From Bugula neritina (lineage: Eukaryota; Bryozoa; Gymnolaemata; Cheilostomatida; Bugulidae), in NCBI GenBank assembly GCA_964035545.1, contig OZ037765.1, positions 17,912,698-17,976,697 of the forward strand: a stretch of 64,000 nt of DNA, written 5' to 3'. Made by a program: the position numbers and the translations under genes. Below are positions 38,701 through 50,788 of the stretch, piece after piece. The notes beneath the pieces were generated by a model, which was not told where the DNA came from, did no database searches, and saw only the letters and a program-made list of their open reading frames with translations. Numbering within the stretch: the stretch's first letter is position 1; each line of letters opens with the position of its first letter.

Positions 38701-41700
38701 AAATTTTTGTTGCTAGATATCGAGGACTGAAAAGCTTCAGAACGTCTCCCTGGAATCAGAAAGAAAACTTACCCTTGGATTATTCCAGAATATTTCAGTT
38801 TGAAAACTTCTCAAGATATCGACAAAATGTTTTGAAGGAGAAACTTGGATTGGACTCCATCAGGGTGAGTGATTGAATAAGTCAAGATGCTACAATAGAC
38901 TAGTTCTAGCACTTATGAATTTAAAGCTGGCAGTCAATAATGGGCATTCTCTGTAACCTATAATGGAAGTTGGTAGAATGTTTATAGCTTATAAATTAAT
39001 TATATTTATACACACTAGGATTGTTTGTTATACCCAAAGTTAATTTACCTTTGAACTGTTTCTGGTGTGCTGATTCTGAATCTAACTTCGGGCGTTTTTA
39101 TGGCAGCCTGTGCTATACTTGATAACTCACAGCTATGCAGTCATTAACTTGAAATGTTTGTAGAATTCTCACAACAACTAATTATCAGTCAGGGGTAACA
39201 TAATGATGCAAATGATACAGCACATGTATAGTTGTACAGTCTTTATGTCAACTACCTTTTACGTTTTGGTAATTTCTCTGTATATAGGACTCTCAGAGAT
39301 GCAGATAGTAACTTCCAGCTACGGTATCTTCTTTATGCAGTTTTTTACTCTATGTTTTTTGTCTGAGCCAGGGCTTGAATTGATTGGTTATTGATTTGAT
39401 CTGATTTGCTGTGACTGCCCAGCTCTGATATCTAATGTGACAAATTAAAGAACGAACAAACTTTTAATCATGTTATATATTTTGAAATATTAATACTGAA
39501 TATGTGGGCTTGTCATAAGCTTTTTATTACTTTTTTTGCAGCATGGCCAATATATAACATTAGAGATAAAAGATGTGCCTAAAGAAGTATTTGGTAAGTT
39601 CTGTTGATCTTTTTTCAAATAGGATTAGTATTAGTATTTGTAAAAGGTTGATTGCTCCAATTTTTGAAGTTGTTGGAAGTTTCAAAGTTGTTACACTGGC
39701 AGCTCAGATGGCATCGAGTAGAGTTGCATAACTCTGGTGTTTATTGCAGTCATCTTTGTCAAGACTGATATTACAGTATTCTTCATGAAATTATGTTTCA
39801 TACTCCAATAAATGATTTTAATGGTGAAGTATAAAAGATAAAAGCGATTTCAATCCAACTCTAATCATAGGAGTTGTCTTCTTTTGAAAGACAAGATTCA
39901 GATAGAAGTAGACATCTTTTGCAACACATTACTGAAAACAGACGTTGGGATTTTCTAAAAGTTTATATCATTTATAGATTATTGGTAAAAACGCTTCTTT
40001 CTAAAAGGTTATTACCTAAAAATTTTGAAGTTTGCAAATCTGAAATACAATCTATTGCTTATTTGATTAAATTAAATTATCTGCATGCTAATATTTTATT
40101 GTTGGATCATGAATTTGCTTCAATCACTTTGTGTATTTGGAATCATCATGAGTCAGTTTACTTCATTTAGTACACACCAGCGAATTATGACCTAACATTA
40201 AAGTTTGCTCAAAATTTATTGAAATTTACTATACATGGTATATTTATGTGCTGATTCTCATTATGCACAACAGAAAAGGCTGGGAGGGGATTCCCCAACA
40301 TTAAAGCTCAAGTCATATGCACTTGATATCATATATGTGCAACCTTAAGAAAAAACCGTAAAGTCTGCAAATCCAAATTAGCTAATTAATTTGGAAAAAC
40401 ATGGGAAATTAAGCAAAATCAAAACTAACCTTGACTATTTAGTTGTATTTATTAATATGCTATTAGTTTTAGGCAAAAACCCATATATATTAGCAGCTAA
40501 ATTGGGAAAAATAGCTAAAACTGGAGATTTCGAGTGTGTACTAAATTAAGTAAAATGACCCTCATCAGGTTTGAATTGTTTCTAGATGTCCACAGTGGGG
40601 ATAAAGGGAACTTGTTAGCTGTTATTGGCTTACTATTGAGCGAACACAAAATGTCCGTACTACACTTCACTGTAAGGAGACACAGCTTATATACTGAACC
40701 TGTGAAATCAAAAGAGAGGCTGATCATCCAATGTGGCTTTAGAAGATTTATATGCAACCCAATATTCTCAGACCACAGTAACTTAAACAAACACAAGGTA
40801 TGTTTTACCTATTCTTATAATCGGTACATATGATTATACCCAAAATCTCTGTCGATTCTAAACGTGGTTCATGGTATAGTAATTGTAATATATCATATTT
40901 TTCCAGCAAAGTCTAGTTTAAAGCAAATGACTGCAGCCAAGGACGAGGAAATTGTTGAGCTCAAATTATCAATTAATTTGGAATCTATGCTAATAAAAAC
41001 CGTCTTCTGAGCACCCATGAATAATAAATGCTATTTTCTCTTAAATTCAAACTTTTACTTTGATCCTGGCATTTGTGATAACATGGGCTTGCAATTCCCT
41101 CAAAACCACGCGCAGTTTCAACCAACATTGTGCTGTTTTCTACTCTTGTTGTACACCCTCCTCCCATAGCTTAGAACTTGTTCATTTCAGTTTTTATGCA
41201 TTGTAAATCTATTAGAATGTGGTTCCCTTTACATTTAGTTAAAAATTTTAAAGAATTTTTTATAATCATAACTTATAACTCTCTTTTTACGAATGGGTTT
41301 TATAACAATATGTGTTATATTTGTTTATTTGATTCTTTGTAGTATGAGCGATTCCTTCCCCAGTCTGGTGTGTGCACAATGAGCACATATGCTCCGATAA
41401 TGTTTCCTCCAGCTTCCGTTTTGGTATTCAAAGAATCGAGCAATGGCCACGATCTTGTGGCGAGTGGGTCGCTGCTCTCTGTAGATCCTGATCGTCTGAT
41501 TATCAAGCGAATTGTTCTCAGTGGTCATCCATTTAAAATTAACAAAAAGTCTGCAGTTATTCGATACATGTTTTATAACAAAGGTTAGTGCATTATGCAT
41601 CCAACGTAGCATAATGTTTTTTGTTTCAAATATTATGTGATTTCAGTTAGTGTATTATGCATTTTAGCAAACAATATTTCCCCAGTCTTTTTTTCAAAAG

Positions 41701-42584
41701 CTGTGATAAGATATCAGATTAAATTGGCAAGAGCATTGCTGTGTGTGCTAAAGTTGCTGTTCTATTTTAATTGGTTACTGTTTATTGTGCTGCAGACGAC
41801 ATTGAATGGTTTAAAAAGGTGGAACTGAAAACTAAGTGGGGCAGACGTGGACATATCAAGGAAGCATTGGGTGAGTGCATCAAGTATTTATATAGTACAT
41901 ATATATGTGCATACGTTACATCTGTGTACATGTTACATCTGCCGTGCATATATTTTGCCGATATTAACTGGCTGACAAATGCATGTATTTGAACTTGCTA
42001 CTAAAGTGTTGGGTTAGCTTAGTTAATAGTTAATTTGCCAACACATTAATCTGCTATACATACTATGGATTTGTATCATGATCATTATACTAGCTGAAAA
42101 TTTAGGCAGTGGTAAATTTAATTGAACATTTCTAAAATTTTGCTCATTTGCTTCATTAACAATAGCTACAGTACATTTTAAAATGCCATTATGAGTATTA
42201 TGGATTTGACCTTTATTCTCGAAGTGATTGGATTTATACCATTAAAATTCAACCTAGAAATAAATTGAACTAAGATGTTGGCACTATTTTCATTCAAATG
42301 AAATAATCATGACTTTCTTAAAAATATAACTATTGTAGCAGATAGATTGTTAATAGAGATCGTAGTAATTAATTATTCACGGTTTGAATTTCAACTCTAT
42401 ATAACTTTTAGGCACCCATGGCCATATGAAGTGCATATTTGATAGACAGCTGAAGTCTCAAGACACACCACTTCTGCTGCTTTACAAGAGAGTTTTTCCC
42501 AAATGGACTTACACAGGCTATGTGCCATCTTCATCAGTCAACCAAATAGAAGATGACCAGGAAATGAGAGAAATATTTAGATGA
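32719..42584 (+). CDS. TSR1: pre-rRNA processing factor TSR1, 18 exons
   Basis: GTPase-like 40S assembly factor that sits on the late pre-40S particle where translational GTPases bind. It is thought to lack GTPase activity. Exons: 32719-32815, 33352-33422, 33549-33668, 34477-34589, 34681-34876, 35414-35484, 35870-36029, 36377-36508, 36881-37070, 37184-37317, 37658-37727, 37903-38074, 38717-38864, 39542-39593, 40586-40797, 41343-41583, 41796-41870, 42412-42584. All phases join, giving 808 aa (human 804). Landmarks: HRPGPLKQQNK at residues 4-14; FAQGLPA; an AARP2CN segment starting GTLKVTGYMRGR near residue 278; DPMEGEQTWPT; VPKGTSSYQAAW; LFPDEVDTP; YRGLKSFRTSPW; CGFRRF; YAPIMFPPASVL; VDPDRLIIKR; SGHPFKI; KTKWGRRGHIKE; FPKWTY. 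The DUF663-type C-terminal half is complete. The donor after 36029 (AAG/gttcct) is weak; read-through would stop near 36125. Confidence 0.96.
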
Positions 42585-42603
42585 ATCTTTAATAATACCT
42601 CAT

Positions 42604-42609
42604 TTTATT
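42604..42609 (-). terminator. polyadenylation signal of ZNF622
   Basis: Minus-strand AATAAA, 64 nt past the ZNF622 stop codon and only 20 nt past the TSR1 stop on the other strand. The two transcripts must overlap at their 3' ends if this site is used. Confidence 0.5.
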
Positions 42610-42629
42610 TGTAAAATGCACATGAATGA

Positions 42630-42635
42630 AATAAA
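42630..42635 (+). terminator. polyadenylation signal of TSR1
   Basis: AATAAA starting 46 nt past the TSR1 stop codon. Cleavage 10-30 nt downstream would fall next to or inside the last ZNF622 exon (42673-42803). Confidence 0.55.
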
Positions 42636-42672
42636 ATGTGATACTATGAAATTTTAAATTTAATGCAGTCGT

Positions 42673-45600
42673 TTAAAACATGATTTGATTTCTAAAGTGC
42701 ATCTGGCTAGTCTTGTTAGCCTTCACCCCAAGCTTCTGCCAGTGTTTGTGCTTTATACGCTGCATATACTGTATATCTTTCACACGCTTCTCCACAGCCA
42801 TTCCTGAAAGTATTACATTAAACAATAAAGTAGGAATAGCAATTCTATTTATTCGGATTTTTAGTTCAACACTCAAATTTTTGAACCAGCCAACTGATAA
42901 ATAGGAAAATGAAAATCTTTAGAGTTTAATGAGTGCCTTTAATTAAAAAGACATTTAATGAACCTTTATTATAGACCTTCCGTAAAAATTTATCTAAGCC
43001 AGTGCTACATAGGAGTGACTAACTTTGAAGTTCAACTTTTAGTTCATCCATCAGCCGAAACTGGGTTATTTTAATGTATAATATTTATGATTATTTACCA
43101 TACTTTTCTTTATTGTGTATAAAGATATTGAATTTTGAAGTCAATATTATATTTCATCCTCAATATGTCCATGCATATGTATAAAACTCAATGTGTGCTA
43201 TAATATGTATAGCATATTAAATTATAGAAAACCATATAACTGGTATTTTCGAGGAAATTACATTGCATAGCCATTGGTTTGATATTTTTCGATCACTTGA
43301 GCTTATAAATTAAATACTTTAAAATTTGAAAATTATATTCTGAAAAATATACTATAAATTTTGGCTTTCAAAAATTAGAAGATTTATAAAATAATTAAAA
43401 GTATTGTCAAAGTGTCCGGTTATTTACTTTTCATGGCTACCAGAAGTCAAGTTCAAAATTTGCCTTGATTCATTATTAGATATTTTCAAGATACATGTAA
43501 AGAACATTTTCTGTTGAAAGTTTCATGCTCTGTATACCCTTTGGCATAGAAAATAAATAGTTTTTTATTGTTAAGATTAGTTCGGGTGTGTACTTGAAAT
43601 CTAAGCAATTATGAGAAAAGCCAACTGGCTTTTAGTCCAGCTTTAGTGTTCCTGAATTTGTTTTGCGGCAATGTGCAGCTGCAATCATAAAATGGACTTG
43701 ACATGATAGTCTACTAAAAATTGCAAATATATTATCTAATCAAATGTGAAAATTATTTGATTGAAATTATTGTTGTTGTGTAGTTGACTGATATGAGAAA
43801 AGTAAATGTAAAAGTCTAGCAGTATTCCCAAACAAAATCATTTTGCAGCAGTAAAGTTCATGGAGCTATTTTTTTTCTCAACGTTAGTTATTTTCCCCCC
43901 TACGTGTTTTAATCTGAAGTTTGTCACACAACTAGTCCCAGTAAGTAATCTAGCTCTCTGATTTCCTGCTCTTTTATAAAGCATATGAAAAAGCAATGTT
44001 TGCCAACAAGTAGTTGTCCCAGATTAACTTACCTGTCGCACCAGTCCAACCAAGAGCTTTATAGTGAGACATCACTTTGTTCACAACAGACCTTCCATCT
44101 GCATTACCTCGGCTTACCAGATTTTGCTTGTAGTATTTGGCCAATGCTCTGTAAGCAGTATAAATGCATATCAAGAAACAATAAAAAGGCTAAAAAAGCA
44201 ACTTTCCTATTCCAAGCTATTTGCTAGATTACCTGTGACCTATCTTAGCTCCAGATGGTAAAGTCATTTCATATTCATCAGACACATCTAATGTACCGAT
44301 TTGAACTTCATCATCTGCATCTTCGGCATTCTCACCTTCCGGGTAACTCTTGCTGCCATTATATGACACAAAAATTAAGGCATTGACTAAATAACATTGA
44401 ACTAGAATACATGCCTTTCTTCTAGGTTGTTCTTTAAAATGTTTTGGATCACAGCATGAAATTCTAGGAGTAAGGGAAGTAGGGGAAAATATTTACGTGT
44501 AGTCGTAGAAATCTGCGTACTCATACACAGAGTCACCCTCATGAAGCACCATACAGTGGCCTTTGTCTAGCATGTGTTGCTGTGTTGCTTTAACTGAATG
44601 GAATATCTTACTTCGGTCATTGCACCAGAGACACATTTTACCAGAGCCAATTTTCTCTCCTGCACAAAATTATGAACTTGGCTAATAAACATTGCTTATC
44701 ACTATTATCCATTTTATCAGATACCATGATAACCTAGAAGACAATGGCCGTCTGTTGACTTTGAGCGGTGTTAGCTTAAATATTCATCAGCATGGTTCAA
44801 AGAAATATTAAAGCACTGCTGGTTATTTTAGGAAATTTACCAAAATGAGAAAGTGAACCAGGAAAATATTCTATAAACATACCAAGGTAGCAGATAAGAC
44901 CTTCCAGGTCTATAAGGAACTCTATATCTGGAATGAAGAAGCTGTGGGCTGCAGTCATATGCTTGACATTGGAAACTAATGACTTGCTTATTTTACTGCA
45001 AAATAAACACTCTTCAATTCCAAGGACATCATTATCCCACTCTTCAACCTCCTCATCTGCAGCGTCTAGGAGTATGATAAATGGAATTAGTACACTAATA
45101 AATTATCAGCATTATAAATTCTCGAAACTACACACACCTAAAGGTTCACACCTTCTTTGATGGAATCTGGTTTCTCTATTGAGTTTACTTCCATCAGTTG
45201 CTCATCATCTTCCACCTTAGATACTTTGGCTTTGTGCTTAGCTGAATTCAGGTGATTTTTATAAGCGGCCTCATTTGACATCTTTTTACCGCAAGGTTCA
45301 CAATAATATGACGTGCATTTGGCTCCCTCTTCAGTAGCTACCTGTAGTTGAATAATTCAACAATCATTTTCAATATTACATTCCTCTGAAGAATTAAATA
45401 ATAAGGTGGGTATAGGCTAGGGGAGATGAGTAATTTTGATAGTGGACCAATAATTATGTTAAAAACATTTATCAAGTGCAACAAAATTTATTTGCATATT
45501 TATATTACCAGACGTAATAATAATTTCAAACTCCTGGTTGTTTTCTAAACTTTTACCTGGGCTTTTAGAGCTAGCACTCGCTGACTGAAGCCTTCCGCAG

Positions 45601-45730
45601 TAACATGAGGCAAATCTGCTACTTTTCTTTTAAGATTATATCTGTGCCAATCTGTCTTGTAGTGTGATCTTTGAAGATCAGCATCAGCAAAAGCAACTCG
45701 ACAAGTAATGCAAGTAAAAGCAGACGACAT
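42673..45730 (-). CDS. ZNF622: zinc finger protein 622 / REI1 homologue, 7 exons
   Basis: Cytoplasmic 60S maturation factor. In yeast, Rei1 helps release and recycle Arx1 from the pre-60S particle. Exons, high to low: 45557-45730 (ATG at 45730), 45152-45341, 44883-45065, 44497-44659, 44233-44346, 44033-44148, 42673-42803 (stop). Phases all join, giving 356 aa, shorter than human (about 477) and near yeast Rei1. U1-type C2H2 finger 1 lies at residues 7-29 (C7, C10, H23, H29). Finger 2 is in exon 2 (YYCEPCGKKMSNEAAYKNHL), followed by an acidic linker. The third and fourth exons carry the family signature CLFCS, HMTAAHSFFIPD, GLICYL, EKIGSG and CLWCN. The basic C-terminus has KLGVKANKTSQMHFRNQ. 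It is convergent with TSR1 (88 bp between the two coding ends) and tandem with ERMARD upstream. Confidence 0.95.
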
Positions 45731-45856
45731 CTAAAATACTGTTAAGTGTAGAAATGCAGTTCACTATATTACTTTGTTTAGTTTACTAGGAAATAATATT
45801 TTAAAGTCACAATACAAAATTTGAGTTGAACTACAAGTATTATTAAAGTTGTATAA

Positions 45857-45862
45857 TTTATT
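45857..45862 (-). terminator. candidate polyadenylation signal of ERMARD
   Basis: Minus-strand AATAAA about 180 nt beyond the ERMARD stop, within the 312-bp gap before the ZNF622 start codon. Confidence 0.35.
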
Positions 45863-46042
45863 AAGTACAAAGCATTAAAAACTATATACAGATAAGAATA
45901 AAATAGTTTGTCAATTGAAAATAAAAGTATACAGGAGTTGTATTATTTTACTAGAGTTATCATTTTGTCAGGAACATATCTAAATTGTCCTACTAAATCC
46001 TAATCTTCTGCTAATCATGATTTTAAAAATGGATAAAAATTG

Positions 46043-47971
46043 TTACAGCTGAGAAAAATTCGTTTCTATAAATGTTATGCAAAAGTCTATTAAATGCACC
46101 CATTTATTTTGCTCTGCCAAAGAATAGATATTTTCAGTGAGCTGCAGTAAAATTCTGTGAGACTTTTCAACATGACAAACACATCTTTTATCTGCTATTT
46201 GAGTAAGAAATTCATTATTTAATGAAAAAAGTGTTTCGAAAAGCAGTTCTAGCAGATTCTTGCTGCTAAGGAAAGCAATAAAATTCTTTCTTTGTCTAGA
46301 GCGTAGATCTCTATTTTTGAGCATAGTCAGTCGCAATTCACAGAAGTCCGACACCAAGTTAATAGATTTTACAATGTTGAATGTTGAAGATTGTAGCCAT
46401 TTACACCACTCGGCCACACTCATAAAAACTGAAGATGTCAATAATTTCCGGGCATTCGGCTGTGGAACTCCTAAAGAGAACAACTGGTCAACAGAAAATG
46501 ACTTTTCTGAGCTGATGTTACATTTGAAGAATTTCAAAATCGAGGAACAGGACGCTTCAAATGTTTTGCTGTCTAGAACTTTGAATTCCAGATACACGGG
46601 TACTTGGATGTTTTTTAATACCGTTAATTGATTACCGAAGTTCTCAAAGCATCGGACTAGAAAAGATATAGGATGGTATGCTGGCGAATAAAAGTGAGCA
46701 AGATCAGAATAAATATCACTAGATGATCCATCAAAAATGGTACACATAATTGCTGATGATATAATGTTGAAGACATAGCACCAAGTTTCTTGAGTAATTT
46801 CATTATAGGAAATCTCCATGTGACTAAGTTTATCCCTTAGTCTAAGTCCTTTTGAATGGTAGAAGAGGTCAAAGATAGCTGCTCGTAAACGGTCTGGTAA
46901 AATATCGTGCAGTACGTTGTTAGTTGTACCATCATGTAGGTATTCTTCAAAAACATGATCTAATGTTGTGAAGAATTCATTATTAACAGCTGTCATTAAT
47001 CTAAATGGACATCGGTTGTAGATGCAATAGGCCACTCTCATCCATTGTTCAAATGACGTAATTAGCAGTGACGTTGCAAAACCATACTTTCCTACTTTGG
47101 CATACTGCATAGCTAACTTGACTTCTTTTGATTTACAGTTGAACTTAGCTATTGCTGCTAGAAATTCATCAACCATATTATGTTTTTGAATAGCCACATT
47201 GTCCAGCAAATACAATAGGTTTACTTCAAGATATGGGCGGTGGGATGGAACAACTTTGCTCGCAGAAATAGTTTTGCCAATAATCACCAAAATGAAAAAA
47301 ATTATAAGAGAATATTGTTCAGGCCCTATATCTACTGAACCAAATCCATGCCATACAAGATTTCTTATATTGAAAGATATAGGAGGACCAACAAGGATGT
47401 CTAGTAGAGCCATTATGTCTTCTCCAAGTAAATCAAAAAGTACATCACTGGCCAGCAAATCTTTAAGGACAGTAGGGGTATACCCAACTAGGGTCCAGTG
47501 TACATTTTGCAGGCTGCGCTCTAAAATACTAGTTAGGCAGAGACATGCACAATATTGCACTTGTGTTTTGTTGCTTTGTGCATTAGATAACAGCTCAACC
47601 AGGTTTTCAGCAGACACGCACAACCACATTAGATATTCTAAATTGTGCTCCACATATGTCTCCGAGTTCACTTTTAAAAGTGCTGTCTTTATTTGGATAA
47701 ATAAAGGGCCAAGATGTGAGGCCATTACTGAGTAATAATTTGAGTCACGATCTTTATATTTGCTTTGGTAGGTGTGGGTCTCAACAAGCAGTAGGTCAGT
47801 CAAAATATTCAAACTTATATTAGTTTTTGCAATGCTATTTTGATTTATCACAGCTAAAAGCTTTTTAACTGGCACTGATAAGGAACTAAAGTTTGAATGT
47901 TCAAGTTCCAATTGTATCTGTGTTTGAAATGAATGCTGTCCAATACAACAATTCTTCCCTTTTTCAGACAT
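46043..47971 (-). CDS. ERMARD: ERMARD-like protein, intronless
   Basis: One intact 642-codon frame (human ERMARD is 678 aa). ERMARD is an ER-membrane-associated protein linked to RNA degradation by name and to cortical malformation in humans; its molecular role is poorly known. Collinear matches to the family: RNLVWHGF near residue 206, the DUF4209-type motif; NRCPFRLMTA and TTLDHVFEEYLHDG in the middle; RLRDKLSHMEI near residue 385; and LRSRQRKNF near residue 560. Human ERMARD has a hydrophobic segment after that last motif; here the equivalent stretch is less hydrophobic and I see no convincing membrane span. A hydrophobic run (LIIFFILVIIGK) sits near residue 225. The start ATG gives full family coverage. 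Large plus-strand frames inside it are shadows. The absence of introns contrasts with all its neighbours here. Confidence 0.88.
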   Translation of the reverse strand: MSEKGKNCCIGQHSFQTQIQLELEHSNFSSLSVPVKKLLAVINQNSIAKTNISLNILTDLLLVETHTYQSKYKDRDSNYYSVMASHLGPLFIQIKTALLKVNSETYVEHNLEYLMWLCVSAENLVELLSNAQSNKTQVQYCACLCLTSILERSLQNVHWTLVGYTPTVLKDLLASDVLFDLLGEDIMALLDILVGPPISFNIRNLVWHGFGSVDIGPEQYSLIIFFILVIIGKTISASKVVPSHRPYLEVNLLYLLDNVAIQKHNMVDEFLAAIAKFNCKSKEVKLAMQYAKVGKYGFATSLLITSFEQWMRVAYCIYNRCPFRLMTAVNNEFFTTLDHVFEEYLHDGTTNNVLHDILPDRLRAAIFDLFYHSKGLRLRDKLSHMEISYNEITQETWCYVFNIISSAIMCTIFDGSSSDIYSDLAHFYSPAYHPISFLVRCFENFGNQLTVLKNIQVPVYLEFKVLDSKTFEASCSSILKFFKCNISSEKSFSVDQLFSLGVPQPNARKLLTSSVFMSVAEWCKWLQSSTFNIVKSINLVSDFCELRLTMLKNRDLRSRQRKNFIAFLSSKNLLELLFETLFSLNNEFLTQIADKRCVCHVEKSHRILLQLTENIYSLAEQNKWVHLIDFCITFIETNFSQL

Positions 47972-48950
47972 GGTTCTTCTAACTGCCCAGTGTACTTTGC
48001 TCTACAACTTGCAATAAAATACTTGTTCGGAATGCTATGATAAAAAACCCTAAAATTTTATTATGCGTTGAAAAAACTTTATACGCATTTGACAAGCATT
48101 CTTCTTTGTAACTTGAAAGCTATTAAAATGAAAAGCTTGCGACTAACCATAGTCGCCAATAACTAATTATGCGTATTTTAAAATGTCGACCGCATATATT
48201 TTTTTATAAAAATATTAACAAAATAACAATGAAGAGTTCACTTTATATTTTACCACTACTTGACAAGATGTGCAAATATGTTTACACTCATAAGTTACAG
48301 ACAAATATTCAAGTAATATTTTGAACACTAAAGCTAAGATTTATCTTTTTTGTTTACAATGCCAAGCGAATGTATCATAGTAAAATTTTCACACCAAGAC
48401 AATATTGCTTTGCACAATTTCATGTAGTCAACATGCTGAACCAATATTATAAAACTTTTTACCAACAGCCAATCTATTTTTCGTGTTACAGTTTTCAAGT
48501 TAGATTTATATGTAGAATGAAGGAACAATACCTGACAGAGATAAAATAATTTTCAAATTAAATGAAAAAGTAATGCCCTGCTATATATCAAATCTAATAG
48601 AAATATTTAGTCTTATATCATATGCTAAGGGTATATTTTTATTTTAAACCTTCTATCACAATTATTGTAAAAATTAAAACTATAGTTTGCATCAATTATT
48701 TACAGACTTATATAAAAGAAATTTTAGGACAATGACCTTAATCCAACTTGAAAGCATGTAAATTTATAATTTACTATTACCTATACCTATAACCAGTACA
48801 ACTATACCTACATTACACTGATGATGTGACTTTATTAAAGAACAAAATAAAAACAACAATTGCAGTTAGCCACATAAAATTATATATAATTACATGTGGT
48901 TTACCTGGCAATTAATGTAGCTTTGCTAAAAATTAAAGTGATTTTAAAAG
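47972..48950. other. shared upstream region of ERMARD (minus) and CNTLN (plus)
   Basis: The two genes diverge from this roughly 2.8-kb interval. The first kilobase is AT-rich, without ORFs or repeats that I recognise. The ERMARD promoter must be here, but no specific element could be identified. Confidence 0.4.
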
Positions 48951-49620
48951 AATAACAATGATTTAATTTAAATTAGTAATACTAATATTTATACTAATAG
49001 CATTAGCAATACGGATACTTACTCTTACTCTTAGAGTTATACTTGAAGTTAATCTTATAGTATTACTATAGTATTAGTTATACTATTGCCTATTGCTATT
49101 AATATTACTATTAGTATTATTAATGATTAATATCTATTTCTAATACTAATACTAATAGTAAATGTAATAGTAGGCTAGTATAATTATAATAGTCATAGTT
49201 CCTTATCCAAAATTAAAAATGAATGGTTTATTATAATTATTAATTATTAATATTATAGTTGATGTTATACTTATTAAATTTAATACAAATATTATAATAA
49301 TTTTATAAATACAATAAATATAATAAATTAATATTAAATTTAATATTATTATTAACATCAAATAACATTAAATTTAATAATCATAATATTGATAATCATA
49401 ATTACTTCAAGTTCATAATGATAAAGATAATCATAATCATAATGCTAAGCCCAATGGCCAATGGTAATCAATAATTACAATGCTTAGCCAATTACAATAT
49501 GAAGATGAACATGAAATATTAGAATTAGAATATTATAATTAATTACTTATTTTCAATAATTTTATAAATAATGATATTATTGACATTTTATATGATTAAA
49601 ATTAAATAATTAATCATTTA
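48951..49620. repeat. degenerate TAT/TAC and ATC repeats
   Basis: Imperfect trinucleotide tracts (ACTAATACT, TATTACTAT, ATCATAAT) of the same general kind as those near 20.5, 25.3 and 31.2 kb. Confidence 0.65.
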
Positions 49621-50788
49621 ATGGTACTCATATTCCGCCGTCAATCTCAATTTCAACTTGAAACAGAAAGAAACTGAAAAGTAATTTGATTCTCTCAAAT
49701 GGCGTGCAGCAAAGTTTAATGCAATCAGAGACGTATCAAATCGCTCAACAATAGCCATAACGATAATAATTATTATTATTGGGAACATTTTAAAATGGAC
49801 AACAAGTATTAGCATCAAGCAAGTGCCACTCCAAGTAGTAAATAAATCACTCTGGCCTAAACATGGTGTAATCACGCAGCTGAGTCCATTTACACCATGT
49901 TTGTATAGCCTTATTTCCATAAAGCAGTTGTAGAGACTTCACTATAATGAACTTTTTTGTTGTACCCATAATAAAACAATATTATCAACATAGTAATATT
50001 ATAATAACTATCGACCCCATATTTTTGTGAAAGCGTAATAATTTAAAACTGAGAGTGAGTTTTAAAAGTATCATATGAATAATTCTAAAGTTACATAATA
50101 TGTATTAGTTTTTATGTCCATCATTTATGCGGTAGTAGTTTATATCAATATGCTATACCAATCTGATAATCGGTCGGTTACGGCAACAGGTAAACGTACA
50201 TTGTTAAGTAAGTATAGAAACTAACACTTTGCAGTCTGCATTTTCGAACAAAAATATTAACAAGTTTTTCCTCAAGCGGCATTTCAAATATCATTTCCGG
50301 CATCGCTGTGATACTCGTACTGATACTACAAGTTGAAGTATTAGTACTAGTCGGCTCTAGTAGTGGTTGTGGTATTTGTATAACTTGAAATTTTTAATAG
50401 TCATTGTGATTGTGATTGTTAATGTTTTTATTGTGTTAGTTTATTTACATTTACTATAAATTTATTATTATAATATTTTGATTTCGTCTGTATAAGTATT
50501 ATATTCAATTTTATAATTCTTTAGTCAGACCCAGTCTGACTCTGACAGTCAGTGTCACACTCACAGTTTGCATTTGCATCTAAAAGTGTCATAATATCTT
50601 TGATGTGCGTGTAACTATTGAAATTCAAAGTTTTTTTAAATTCAATACCATTGAATAGCTGGTTGGAGCATATAAATATTTGCTAAGAATGATTAACGTT
50701 CATTGTTGCTATTTTGTTTATTTTTAGACGCTCAATTTTGACTGACAGTCTGGAAAAAAGCATTGTGGTTTTTCAATAGATAGTTGCC
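49621..50788. other. intergenic region upstream of CNTLN
   Basis: Contains an unrecognised stretch at 49620-49930 with short inverted copies of CATGGTGTAA (about 49863 and 49892), perhaps a worn transposon. The remainder shows no feature. The CNTLN promoter should lie near its right end. Confidence 0.35.

Noticed and set aside
39874-40170. Plus-strand 98-codon frame within TSR1
   Set aside because: It falls in the intron between 39593 and 40586. Including it would break the join, which is confirmed by phase and family alignment.
46260-47735. Plus-strand frames of 123 and 178 codons
   Set aside because: They lie antisense inside the intact ERMARD gene and resemble no family; they are shadows.
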